Shown: positions 1 through 6,439, counted from the stretch's first letter. The stretch is DNA of 9,307 nucleotides from Kiritimatiellia bacterium (GCA_029939545.1 JAOZSS010000088.1:1-9307); one strand, 5' to 3'. Notes: generated from the sequence alone by a model not told the origin. Program-made: numbers and translations.

Positions 1-9
1 TCTCTAGTC

Positions 10-1986
10 ATGTCAGCCCAATTTGATCTAGTCTCACCGTTCTCGCCAACCGGCGATCAGCCGGCGGCGATAGATGCGCTGTGTCGTGCTTATGAATCGG
101 GGGAGCGGTTTGCCGTGCTGGAAGGGGTGACGGGCTCCGGCAAGACCTTCACCATGGCCAACGTGATCGCCCGTCTCGGGCGGCCCACGCTCGTGGTCTC
201 GCACAACAAAACCCTCGCGGCCCAACTCTATGGGGAGCTAAAGGAGTTCTTTCCTAACAATGCGGTCGAGTTCTTCATCAGCTACTACGACTACTACCAA
301 CCCGAAGCCTACATCCCGCAGACCGATACGTTCATCGAGAAGGACGCTTCGATCAACAAGGAGATCGAGCGACTCCGCCTCTCGGCCACCAACTCGCTGA
401 TCGGACGCGACGATGTGATCATCGTGGCGTCGGTATCCTGCATCTATGGCCTCGGCTCACCCGAGGACTACGCAGGAATGTTGGTGCAGGTGGAAGAGGG
501 TGGGGCGGTCGAGCGTGATGCCGTGCTGGAGAAGCTGGTGGAGATCCAGTACACCCGCAATGATTTCGAGCCGTCCCCGGGCTCATTCCGCGTGCGGGGC
601 GATACGGTCGATATCTTCCCCTCCTATGCCCAGGTGGGCATCCGCCTCGACTTCTTCGGCGACGAGGTGGAGGCCATCTGGCAGATCGATCCCCTTACCG
701 GGAACAAGGAACACCGCCTGACACGGGCAGTCATTTCGCCTGCGAAGCACTTCGTGATGGCGGAAGAGAAAATGGTGTCGGCCATCAAACTTATCAAGGC
801 CGAGCTGCGCGAGCGGGTGGCCTGGTTTGAGTCGCAGGGCAAGTTGCTGGAAGCCCAACGCATCCAACAGCGCACCCTGTTCGATATCGAGATGCTGACC
901 GAGATCGGGTATTGCTCCGGGATCGAGAACTTCTCACGCCATTTCAGCGGCCACGATGCCGGCCATCCGCCGGATTGCCTGCTCGACTACTTTCCCGACG
1001 ATTTCTTCACGATCATCGACGAATCACACGTGACGCTTCCGCAACTCCGTGCCATGTACAACGGCGACCAGTCGCGCAAGGGCACATTGGTCGAGCACGG
1101 GTTCCGGCTTCCGTCGGCCAGGGACAACCGGCCGCTTTCCTTCGATGAGTTCATGGAGCATGTAGGCCCCGTGATGTTTGCGACCGCTACGCCGGGGGCG
1201 TACGAACGGGAGGTGGCACCTGACGCGGTGATCCAGGTTATCCGCCCTACCGGCTTGCTTGATCCCCCTGTCACGGTGCGTCCGCTTGATGGCCAGATCG
1301 ACGACCTGATGGAGGAGGTCCGCTCACACGCCGAACGCGAGGAGCGCACGCTCGTGACCACGCTCACCAAGCGGACCGCCGAGGATCTGGCGGCTTACCT
1401 GCGCGAAGCGGGGCTGCGGGTTGAGTACCTGCATTCCGATATCACCGCGCTGGATCGTGTGGAGATCCTCTCGCGGCTGCGGCAGGGCGACTTCGACTGC
1501 CTGGTGGGAATCAACCTTCTGCGCGAAGGGCTGGACCTGCCCGAGGTGGCGCTGGTGGCGATTCTGGACGCCGACAAGGAAGGCTTCCTTCGCTCAGAGA
1601 CCGCCCTGATCCAGGTGGCGGGTCGCACGGCACGTCACGTGGACGGCAAAGTCATCCTGTATGCCGACCGCATTACCAATTCCATGCAGCGAATGATGGA
1701 TGTCACGTCCGCGCGTCGCGAACGCCAATTGGTCTATAACCTGGAGCACAACATTACCCCGGCCGGCATTCAGAAGGCCATCAACTACGGCACTATCCTG
1801 CGCGAACGCAGCCACGATATCGAGAAGATGGTTGTGAAGGAAGATGGTGTGGAATACGACGTCTACAAGGCCGTCGAAGAACTCGAGCGCGAGATGCTCG
1901 AAGCTGCCGAAGCGCTCGAATATGAACGCGCCGCCATCCTCAGAGACGAGATCCGTGAGCTGAAACGCGAGCAGGAAGGGAACTGA
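10..1986 (+). CDS. uvrB: UvrABC system protein B (excision repair helicase)
   Basis: UvrB is the damage-verifying subunit of nucleotide excision repair. It is loaded on DNA by UvrA, inserts a beta-hairpin between the strands, and recruits UvrC for incision. The 658-residue length fits the family. Visible in order: Walker A GVTGSGKT (residues 39-46); the aromatic beta-hairpin region around 91-111 (YYDYYQPEAYIPQTDTF); Walker B/DEAD-like IIDESH (335-340); motif ATATPG (391-396); the helicase C-terminal stretch GINLLREGLDLPEV (500-513); and a C-terminal UVR coiled-coil motif (about 617-652) used to bind UvrC. Helicase motif VI reads QVAGRTAR (535-542), where most UvrB proteins I know have QTIGRAAR. 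Only nine bases precede the ATG, so the ribosome binding site cannot be judged. The gene ends against the inverted-repeat block at 1987. Confidence 0.98.
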   Translation: MSAQFDLVSPFSPTGDQPAAIDALCRAYESGERFAVLEGVTGSGKTFTMANVIARLGRPTLVVSHNKTLAAQLYGELKEFFPNNAVEFFISYYDYYQPEAYIPQTDTFIEKDASINKEIERLRLSATNSLIGRDDVIIVASVSCIYGLGSPEDYAGMLVQVEEGGAVERDAVLEKLVEIQYTRNDFEPSPGSFRVRGDTVDIFPSYAQVGIRLDFFGDEVEAIWQIDPLTGNKEHRLTRAVISPAKHFVMAEEKMVSAIKLIKAELRERVAWFESQGKLLEAQRIQQRTLFDIEMLTEIGYCSGIENFSRHFSGHDAGHPPDCLLDYFPDDFFTIIDESHVTLPQLRAMYNGDQSRKGTLVEHGFRLPSARDNRPLSFDEFMEHVGPVMFATATPGAYEREVAPDAVIQVIRPTGLLDPPVTVRPLDGQIDDLMEEVRSHAEREERTLVTTLTKRTAEDLAAYLREAGLRVEYLHSDITALDRVEILSRLRQGDFDCLVGINLLREGLDLPEVALVAILDADKEGFLRSETALIQVAGRTARHVDGKVILYADRITNSMQRMMDVTSARRERQLVYNLEHNITPAGIQKAINYGTILRERSHDIEKMVVKEDGVEYDVYKAVEELEREMLEAAEALEYERAAILRDEIRELKREQEGN

Positions 1987-2157
1987 CGTAAGCGTTAAGC
2001 TTAGCGATACGTGCTGTCGGCGCGCGTCGGGAGCGTCCAGTTGGCACAACTGGACGTACTTGGTAGGGCCAGTTGTGCCAACTGGCCCCTCTCAGGTGCC
2101 GGTATTCTTCAATATACTGAGGCCCATTTGACACAGACGCCAAGCTTAACGGTTACG
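1987..2157. repeat. Nested inverted-repeat block between convergent genes
   Basis: The gap between the uvrB stop (1984-1986) and the minus-strand gene stop (2153-2155) is bounded by a 20-bp inverted repeat. The left arm, 1987-2006, contains CGTTAAGCTTAGCG. The right arm, 2138-2157, contains CGCCAAGCTTAACG. The arms match at 18 of 20 positions. The left arm starts on the base after the uvrB stop, and the right arm contains the stop codon of the opposing gene. Inside lies a second structure of paired hairpins (2034-2088). No U-rich run follows the stems, so this is not a textbook intrinsic terminator. It could act as a bidirectional transcription end or mRNA 3'-end protector, or be a small non-autonomous insertion. 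Confidence 0.75.
2034..2088. repeat. REP-like pair of mutually inverted hairpins
   Basis: Two perfect hairpins lie side by side. Each has a 10-bp stem and a 3-nt loop: CGTCCAGTTG/GCA/CAACTGGACG at 2034-2056 and GGGCCAGTTG/TGC/CAACTGGCCC at 2066-2088. The 17-nt cores, CCAGTTGGCACAACTGG (2037-2053) and CCAGTTGTGCCAACTGG (2069-2085), are exact reverse complements of each other. The DNA or RNA can therefore fold as two small hairpins or as one 17-bp stem with a 15-nt loop. The arrangement is like the paired REP units (BIMEs) seen downstream of genes in other bacteria. I do not recognise the sequence as a named family. Confidence 0.8.
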
Positions 2158-2479
2158 GACTGACTGCGGATACTTGTCGTCTGCGGGCAGTCTTCTTCTC
2201 TGGCACGCTCCCGTCCGGCTCCAGCCACTCGTGGGTGACGGCCCAGGCGGTGAAGTGTTTCTTCAGTTCGTCCCAGCCGCAGCCGTAACCCTCGGTGTCC
2301 GTGTTCTCGAAGTCGTCCATGATGCGGTTGACGATGCCCTGTACGGACTGGCGGGAGCGCATGATCGAGAGCCAGGTCTTGGCGATACGTACAATATGCA
2401 GCTCGTCCGCGTAGGCGGAGGCGTGGTCGTAGGTCGCAATCAAAGCAAAGGCTTGTTTTCGGGCCGCGTCAGATGTCAT
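2153..2479 (-). CDS. Small unrecognised protein
   Basis: This 108-residue protein belongs to no family I recognise. It looks soluble, with no signal peptide or membrane helix. An N-terminal helical-looking part (about 5-58) is followed by a Gly/Trp-containing segment GYGCGWDELKKHF (64-76) and a basic tail KKTARRRQ (95-102). Its residue mix (Trp, acidic and basic residues spread along the chain, no low-complexity runs) looks like a real protein, and it reads better than the opposite-strand frame covering the same DNA. The start at 2479 has only a weak upstream purine stretch (AAGAGA). The gene converges on uvrB, and its stop lies in the right arm of the inverted repeat. No function is proposed. 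Confidence 0.6.
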   Translation of the reverse strand: MTSDAARKQAFALIATYDHASAYADELHIVRIAKTWLSIMRSRQSVQGIVNRIMDDFENTDTEGYGCGWDELKKHFTAWAVTHEWLEPDGSVPEKKTARRRQVSAVSP

Positions 2480-2503
2480 GCTGGTCTCTTGTTGACTGGA
2501 TGG

Positions 2504-2532
2504 ATAGTGTGGGCTACCCCTAACGTAGTCAA
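2504..2532 (-). promoter_or_regulatory. Candidate sigma70-type promoter for the small minus-strand gene
   Basis: Read on the minus strand, TTGACT (2532-2527) is followed after 17 nt by CACTAT (2509-2504). The first box matches the -35 consensus at five of six positions, and the second matches the -10 consensus at only three. Spacing and distance to the 2479 start are suitable. This is a pattern match only; short boxes like these occur by chance. Confidence 0.25.
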
Positions 2533-2547
2533 GGATGGGATCAGAAT

Positions 2548-2811
2548 ATGCATTTGAGCGTGTTTGAAGCCGGAATGCTGGTCTGTTTCGGGATCAGTTG
2601 GCCCCTGTCGATCATTAAGTCCTTGCGCACAAAGATGGTCGATGGCAAGAGTCCCATCTTCATGTCCATTGTGGCCTTGGGCTACGTGTTCGGGATGGTT
2701 CACAAAGTCATCTACAGCTTTGATCAGGTATTCCTGCTCTACGTGTTCAACTTTGTAATGGTGTCAATCGACCTGTTCCTTTACCGGAAATATAGGACCA
2801 GAACCACCTGA
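2548..2811 (+). CDS. Three-helix PQ-loop/SemiSWEET-like membrane protein
   Basis: This 87-residue protein is almost entirely membrane-embedded, with hydrophobic helices at about 6-24, 36-56 and 58-79 and a basic tail (YRKYRTR). The stretch after helix 1, SWPLSIIKSLRTKMVDGKS (18-36 region), resembles the proline-containing PQ-loop signature and following Thr-Lys-Ser of SemiSWEET half-transporters, which dimerise to carry sugars or other small solutes. The usual PQ pair is PL here, so membership is inferred from length, three-helix layout and this motif rather than an exact signature. A purine-rich AAGGATGGGA (2531-2540) lies upstream of the ATG. The gene is on the same strand as the Nif3-family gene 64 bp downstream, but the two have no obvious functional link. 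The substrate is unknown. Confidence 0.7.
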   Translation: MHLSVFEAGMLVCFGISWPLSIIKSLRTKMVDGKSPIFMSIVALGYVFGMVHKVIYSFDQVFLLYVFNFVMVSIDLFLYRKYRTRTT

Positions 2812-2826
2812 CTGGGAGAATGGCCA

Positions 2827-2847
2827 CCACCGGGCTTGTCCCGGTGG
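2827..2847. repeat. Perfect GC-rich hairpin upstream of the Nif3-family gene
   Basis: CCACCGGG (2827-2834), loop CTTGT, CCCGGTGG (2840-2847): an 8-bp perfect stem. It lies between the small membrane protein stop and the strong ribosome binding site GAGGAGGG (2862-2869) of the next gene. No T-run follows it, so it is a poor rho-independent terminator. It may stabilise the upstream transcript or separate expression of the two genes. Confidence 0.55.
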
Positions 2848-2875
2848 AGCCGATGATTGCTGAGGAGGGATACAC

Positions 2876-3631
2876 ATGAATGTCTCAACCATAGCCAATT
2901 ACCTCGCCAAAGCACTCAAGATCGACGAGTTTCAGGACAGCTCACATAACGGGCTGCAGGTGGCGAACTCGGGGCGTGTGAAAAAGATCTGTTGCGGAGT
3001 GGATGCGTCGCTGGAGTTCTTTGAGCAGGCCAACGCGCATGGCGCCGACATGGTGATCTGTCACCATGGTATCAGCTGGGGCGATTCCCTCTCCCGGATC
3101 ACCGGACTGAACTACCAGCGTCTGTCGACGCTGCTCAAGTACGACATGGCACTCTACGCCTGCCACCTCCCGCTGGATGCCCACCCGACGCTTGGCAACA
3201 ATGCGCAGATCTGTCGTACATTAGGGTTGAAGAAACTCAAACCGTTCGGGATGTACAACGGCAAGCTGATTGGCTTTGAAGGTATGCTTCCCAAGCCGCG
3301 TCGGTTCACCACCTTTGAGCGCATGGTGTCCGAGCGAATCGGCCAGCCGCTGCACGCGTGGGATTGCGGAAAGAAGACGGTTCAGCGCATTGCGGTCGTC
3401 TCCGGCGGTGCCGCCGGCGAGATCGCCGAGGCGGGCGAAAAAGGGATCGACGTGTACGTGTCAGGCGAGCAGTCCCTGGCCGCCTACAACCTCGCACGGG
3501 AGTATGGCATCAACGCGATCTTCGCCGGCCACTACGCCACCGAGCGTTTCGGCGTTCAGGCGGTTGGTGAACGCCTGAAGAAACGTTTTGGTGTGGAGGT
3601 GGAGTTCCTGGATATGAGGATCATGGTGTAG
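2876..3631 (+). CDS. Nif3-family (DUF34) dinuclear metal-centre protein
   Basis: The 251-residue protein belongs to the Nif3/YbgI/YqfO family. These are toroidal hexameric cytosolic proteins with a two-metal site and disputed biochemical function; some databases label them GTP cyclohydrolase I type 2. Expected metal ligands are in place: the HH pair at 63-64 (ICHHGISWG), D101 in CHLPLDAHP (96-104), and H219 with E223 in GHYATERFG (218-226). The N-terminal DSSHNGLQV (21-29) and central SGGAAGEI (176-183) are also family signatures. The length equals the short form without the inserted PII-like domain found in Bacillus-type members. A strong Shine-Dalgarno (GAGGAGGG) precedes the ATG at a good distance, which fixes the start. 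Family assignment is firm; physiological role is not known. Confidence 0.93.
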   Translation: MNVSTIANYLAKALKIDEFQDSSHNGLQVANSGRVKKICCGVDASLEFFEQANAHGADMVICHHGISWGDSLSRITGLNYQRLSTLLKYDMALYACHLPLDAHPTLGNNAQICRTLGLKKLKPFGMYNGKLIGFEGMLPKPRRFTTFERMVSERIGQPLHAWDCGKKTVQRIAVVSGGAAGEIAEAGEKGIDVYVSGEQSLAAYNLAREYGINAIFAGHYATERFGVQAVGERLKKRFGVEVEFLDMRIMV

Positions 3632-3648
3632 GTTTGGTATTTCTGCCG

Positions 3649-3675
3649 CGAAGGACATGAAGGGCACGAAGATGG
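3649..3675. repeat. Three imperfect 9-nt tandem units at the protease start
   Basis: The units read CGAAGGACA (3649-3657), TGAAGGGCA (3658-3666) and CGAAGATGG (3667-3675), a decaying 9-mer microrepeat. It straddles the first possible ATG of the following protease gene. It also supplies the only good Shine-Dalgarno-like run (GAAGGG, 3659-3664), seven bases ahead of the ATG at 3672. This is one reason to doubt the ATG at 3657 as the true start. Confidence 0.45.
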
Positions 3676-5324
3676 ACGGGAACAGGATGCGGTTTCCTGC
3701 TAAGGCACTTTCTGTGCTTTTCCTGCTCTCTGTTTTCTGCTTGCTTTGGTCAGTTTGGACAGGGTCAGACCTAGAAACTAGAAAATGCGACATCGGAGTG
3801 TCTTCGACTCGAAGTCGAGGCCAAGCGTCCCATCTTCTAGTTTCTAGGTCTGACCATTTTCCGGACGAGTTCGCTCCGCCGCCTGCCTCGGAGACCGACG
3901 TTGTCGCACTCGCCGAAAGCCCTGCGGCCGGACTCCCCGACGCGATTCCTGGCGAGCAGGTGTTGATGTTCTACGACGACTCACACCTCCGCGCGTTCCT
4001 GGAGATTGCCGACGAAGAAGGGCTCGAAATGGTGGGCCGGATCGATGGCCTGCGTGCTGTCCGTGTGCGCGTGAGGGACGAGGCGCGCCTGCGCCGGGCC
4101 CTGTCCCGTGCTCCGACGCCGATTGCCCACGGCCCCAACCTCTACGTACGGCGTCCGGAGCCGCCCGAGCCACCAGAGGGGGTCTCATACAGCGCATTCG
4201 GCAGTTCGGGGCCCGACTGGCTCGGGGTGGCCGCAGACCGCAGCGAGTGGGGGGCGGGGATTACAGTGGCGGTGCTGGACACCGCCGTGATGCCTGAACA
4301 CACGCATGGGAATGTTGAAATTATCGACCTCTTAAACGAGCCGGATGGCGATGCGCCGGCGCGGCATGGGACGGCGGTGGCGTCGATCATTGCCGGCGGA
4401 GAGAAGGTGCCGGGCGTGGCGCCGGGGGCGGACCTGCTGGCCGTACGCGTGATGAGTGACAGTGGCGTTGGCAACACGTTCACGCTGGCGCAGGGGGTGA
4501 TTGACGCCGTGGATCGGGGTGCGCGCGTGATCAACATATCGGTTGGATCTGTAGGCGACGCACCGGTGCTCGGCCAGGCTATTGCCCATGCTCAGCAACA
4601 CGGCGCCGTCGTTGTCGCAGCGGCCGGCAACAGTGGCCAGGATGGCATCCTTTATCCGGCCCGCTACGCGGGCGTGCTGGCGGTTGGTGCGGTGGATGCG
4701 GATGGTCGCCAGATGTATTTCTCGAATCGGGGTGACCAACTGGACCTTGTAGCGCCGGGCCTGGGCGTGACGGCGGCGGGGATCGATGGCGAAGCCGTCG
4801 CGTTCAGCGGCACATCCGCAGCCACCCCGTTCGTGGCCGGGGCCGTGGCGGGGGTCTGGTCTGAATCGCCGGAACTCGACGGTGCCGAAGTGGCGGCGCT
4901 CCTCACGCGCTACGCGGACGATGCGGGCGCTCCCGGCCGCGATACACGCTATGGGGCGGGTGGGCTGAATGTCGGCCGTGTGCTTGAACGGAATACGCCG
5001 GGACTAGTGGACATGGTCTTGGCACGTCCTCACGTTGAACCGCACCCCGTCTACGATGACGAGCTGATTGTCGTGTTGTTTGGCCAGAATCGGGGGACAG
5101 AGGCGTTGGAGCGCGTAAGTCTGACCGCCGATGTGGACGGCGCGCCGGTCGACCTTGCCTTCTACGATGTGGGGGTAGGAGCTATCGTGCAGCACACCGT
5201 CCGACTCACCCGCGCGGGAGTGGGCGAGCGCACTATATCCATTGAGCAGGACCTCAGCGTGATGGGCGACGAAGACCGCACCCCACACAACAACCGGATG
5301 ATATCAACGCTAACGCTTCACTGA
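3657..5324 (+). CDS. Exported subtilisin-like (S8) serine protease with in-frame palindromic insert
   Basis: Numbering is from the outermost ATG (3657). The true start is more likely 3672 (GAAGGG seven bases upstream) or 3687, where the protein would begin MRFPAK. A hydrophobic export segment spans about 17-34. Residues 36-66 come from the palindromic element. Residues 98-168 look like an I9-type propeptide that would chaperone and inhibit the enzyme. The S8 catalytic domain (about 186-445) has Asp208 in AVLDTAV, His237 in HGTAVAS, oxyanion Asn325 in AAAGNSG and Ser387 in SGTSAATPFVAG, so it should be active. A C-terminal region (about 449-555) resembles a CARDB/Ig-like beta domain. No clear AxA signal-peptidase site remains after the hydrophobic stretch, so the protein may stay anchored or the insert may have altered cleavage. 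Substrate unknown; it probably acts outside the cytoplasm. Confidence 0.93.
   Translation: MKGTKMDGNRMRFPAKALSVLFLLSVFCLLWSVWTGSDLETRKCDIGVSSTRSRGQASHLLVSRSDHFPDEFAPPPASETDVVALAESPAAGLPDAIPGEQVLMFYDDSHLRAFLEIADEEGLEMVGRIDGLRAVRVRVRDEARLRRALSRAPTPIAHGPNLYVRRPEPPEPPEGVSYSAFGSSGPDWLGVAADRSEWGAGITVAVLDTAVMPEHTHGNVEIIDLLNEPDGDAPARHGTAVASIIAGGEKVPGVAPGADLLAVRVMSDSGVGNTFTLAQGVIDAVDRGARVINISVGSVGDAPVLGQAIAHAQQHGAVVVAAAGNSGQDGILYPARYAGVLAVGAVDADGRQMYFSNRGDQLDLVAPGLGVTAAGIDGEAVAFSGTSAATPFVAGAVAGVWSESPELDGAEVAALLTRYADDAGAPGRDTRYGAGGLNVGRVLERNTPGLVDMVLARPHVEPHPVYDDELIVVLFGQNRGTEALERVSLTADVDGAPVDLAFYDVGVGAIVQHTVRLTRAGVGERTISIEQDLSVMGDEDRTPHNNRMISTLTLH
3763..3855 (+). repeat. Palindromic coding element, copy 1 (in protease gene)
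   Basis: Left arm 3763-3791 starts GGTCAGACCTAGAAACTAG. Right arm 3827-3855 ends CTAGTTTCTAGGTCTGACC. The arms pair at 27 of 29 positions around a 35-nt centre (3792-3826), which has its own small hairpin CTTCGA/C/TCGAAG (3802-3814). The element is 93 bp, exactly 31 codons, and is read in frame as residues 36-66 of the protease (GSDLETRKCD, variable core, QASHLLVSRSD). The other two plus-strand frames hit TAG in the left arm. The minus strand is also open in one frame throughout and gives nearly the same peptide. Position is directly after the export signal. The second copy is at 6821-6913. Confidence 0.92.
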
Positions 5325-5482
5325 ACAAACGAACAGCCGAACAAACGAACTACGAAGGGAAACTCGACAGAGGCCGATCGATCAGAACACCGTGGTATGG
5401 GCCGCAAGGCTTGCCTGAGCCGCAAGAGACATGCCTCCGGTCGGGATCGGGTTCGTTCGTCATTCGCAGCTCGGCTGTTCGT
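5323..5482. repeat. Direct and inverted repeats in the convergent gap
   Basis: The gap between the protease stop (5324) and the HAD gene stop (5487) starts with an exact 12-bp direct repeat, GAACAAACGAAC, at 5323-5334 and 5339-5350. Its ends are linked by a perfect 12-bp inverted repeat, ACGAACAGCCGA (5329-5340) and TCGGCTGTTCGT (5471-5482). In between, GCCGCAAG occurs twice (5401-5408 and 5419-5426 region) and GCAAG/G/CTTGC makes a short hairpin. No coding potential and no T-run terminator is evident. It probably serves as a shared 3' end for both genes, or is a remnant of a small repeat element. Confidence 0.6.
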
Positions 5483-5486
5483 CCTT

Positions 5487-6383
5487 CTACTTCTCCCACG
5501 GCGGCGTGGCGGGCAGTAGCGCTTCGAACGTCTTGATCAGTTTTCGCTCATAGTCACCCGCGTAGGCACCGCCGACGAAGGTGTTGAAAGCCTCATCGTA
5601 GAGTCGTTTCCACGACTCCGGCTCGTGGGTGGGGTTGATTGGGAAGAAGAATGCGTCGTTGGCCTTGGCGGCTTGGCAGTCGCCGGGCGCGTCGCCGATC
5701 ATCAGGATATGCGTTGGCGGATAGCGATCGCGTGTGGCCATGGCGATGTGTTCGGCTTTAGTGCCGAGCTCCTGCCCGGCGATAAAGGCGACCGAGTCCA
5801 TCATCTCGTTCGTCTCCCATTCACGAACCAGCGCCTCGATCGGGGTCTGTGAGACCACGATGATGTCGGCTTGGGTTCCCATCTTATAGAGGCATTCGCG
5901 GACCCATTTGAAAGGGGGAACATGCTGCACGACCGCTTCCACCTGCCGGTTTACGGCATGACTCCAGTCCAGGACCCTGGTCAGATCAGGATCGCCGGTG
6001 GCGGCGACCCTGGCTTCGAGGGCCGGATTTCCGAGCTGGGTCTCTTCCTCGATCCATCGGCGTAGCCCATCCATCGGCGGCACCGTGACGCCCGCCGTCT
6101 GCACGCCGGGGCGCCCACGCAGCATGTCGAGGGTCTGTAGCAGTGCGGGGAAACGATTGCTGCCACGCGATTTGGAGTAGAGGTTCACGAACTCGGCGGT
6201 TTCGCGGAGCAGGGGTTCGACGGGAACCAGGTCCCATATTTCGGCAATCAATCCGTGGAAACACTGCTTCTGCTTGATCTCCATGGTGTCGAAGACACAC
6301 CCATCCGAATCGACACCGACGAAGAAATCGTGTTGCGGGGTGAAACTGACGAGGGCTTCTTTCGTGAAAGTGGTTGAACTCAT
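5487..6383 (-). CDS. HAD-superfamily hydrolase (probable phosphatase)
   Basis: The protein has 298 residues with all four HAD motifs. Motif I is VGVDSDGCVFD, with nucleophile Asp25 and acid/base Asp27. Motif II is Ser178 in VVSQTP. Motif III Lys209 is in LGTKAEH. Motif IV is MIGDAPGD (228-235), with Asp231 and Asp235 for magnesium. A large alpha-helical cap is inserted between motifs I and II (about residues 35-165), and the order resembles phosphoglycolate-phosphatase-like enzymes with a C1-type cap. No signal peptide is present, so it is expected to be cytosolic. The long tryptophan-rich tail after motif IV (about 255-298) is not part of the core fold. The gene is transcribed towards the protease and divergently from the PUR-LolA-CNNM set. 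Its start has only a weak AGAAG upstream. The substrate cannot be told from sequence. Confidence 0.88.
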   Translation of the reverse strand: MSSTTFTKEALVSFTPQHDFFVGVDSDGCVFDTMEIKQKQCFHGLIAEIWDLVPVEPLLRETAEFVNLYSKSRGSNRFPALLQTLDMLRGRPGVQTAGVTVPPMDGLRRWIEEETQLGNPALEARVAATGDPDLTRVLDWSHAVNRQVEAVVQHVPPFKWVRECLYKMGTQADIIVVSQTPIEALVREWETNEMMDSVAFIAGQELGTKAEHIAMATRDRYPPTHILMIGDAPGDCQAAKANDAFFFPINPTHEPESWKRLYDEAFNTFVGGAYAGDYERKLIKTFEALLPATPPWEK

Positions 6384-6411
6384 TTGAATCTTCTATCAAG
6401 AAACTCCACCC

Positions 6412-6439
6412 TCGACAACACAATCTGTTTTGCTACCTT
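6412..6439 (+). promoter_or_regulatory. Candidate promoter for the four-gene set
   Basis: In the 128-bp divergent gap, TCGACA (6412-6417) and TACCTT (6434-6439) are separated by 16 bp. Each is a partial match to sigma70 boxes. They lie about 70 bp ahead of the GTG at 6512. The gap is the only room for a promoter for the plus-strand set, which otherwise has no intergenic space. This is a weak pattern match. Confidence 0.25.

Noticed and set aside
583..875. Several open minus-strand frames inside uvrB
   Set aside because: They arise from the codon bias of a GC-rich gene on the other strand, and none shows a domain or ribosome binding site.
2034..2088. Short CRISPR-like array from repeated CCAGTTG units
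   Set aside because: There are only two units, and they are mutual inverted palindromes rather than direct repeats with uniform spacers. No cas gene is nearby.
2174..2557. Plus-strand frame of 127 codons opposite the small minus-strand gene
   Set aside because: Its Gly/Val-rich composition reads as the complement of the minus-strand protein. It runs into the start of the membrane protein gene, and the minus-strand frame is the better gene.
2827..2847. Rho-independent terminator after the small membrane protein gene
   Set aside because: The stem is good but no T-rich tract follows, so it is listed only as a hairpin.
3461..3793. Minus-strand frame of 110 codons starting MSHFLVSRSDP
   Set aside because: It lies opposite the Nif3 and protease genes and is open partly because the palindrome reads through on both strands. 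It has no ribosome binding site or family match, so it is taken as a shadow. It is informative only about the element.
3763..3855. Intron or translational bypass segment
   Set aside because: The element is 93 nt, free of stops in the host frame and a multiple of three, so simple read-through explains expression. No splice or bypass signals are visible.
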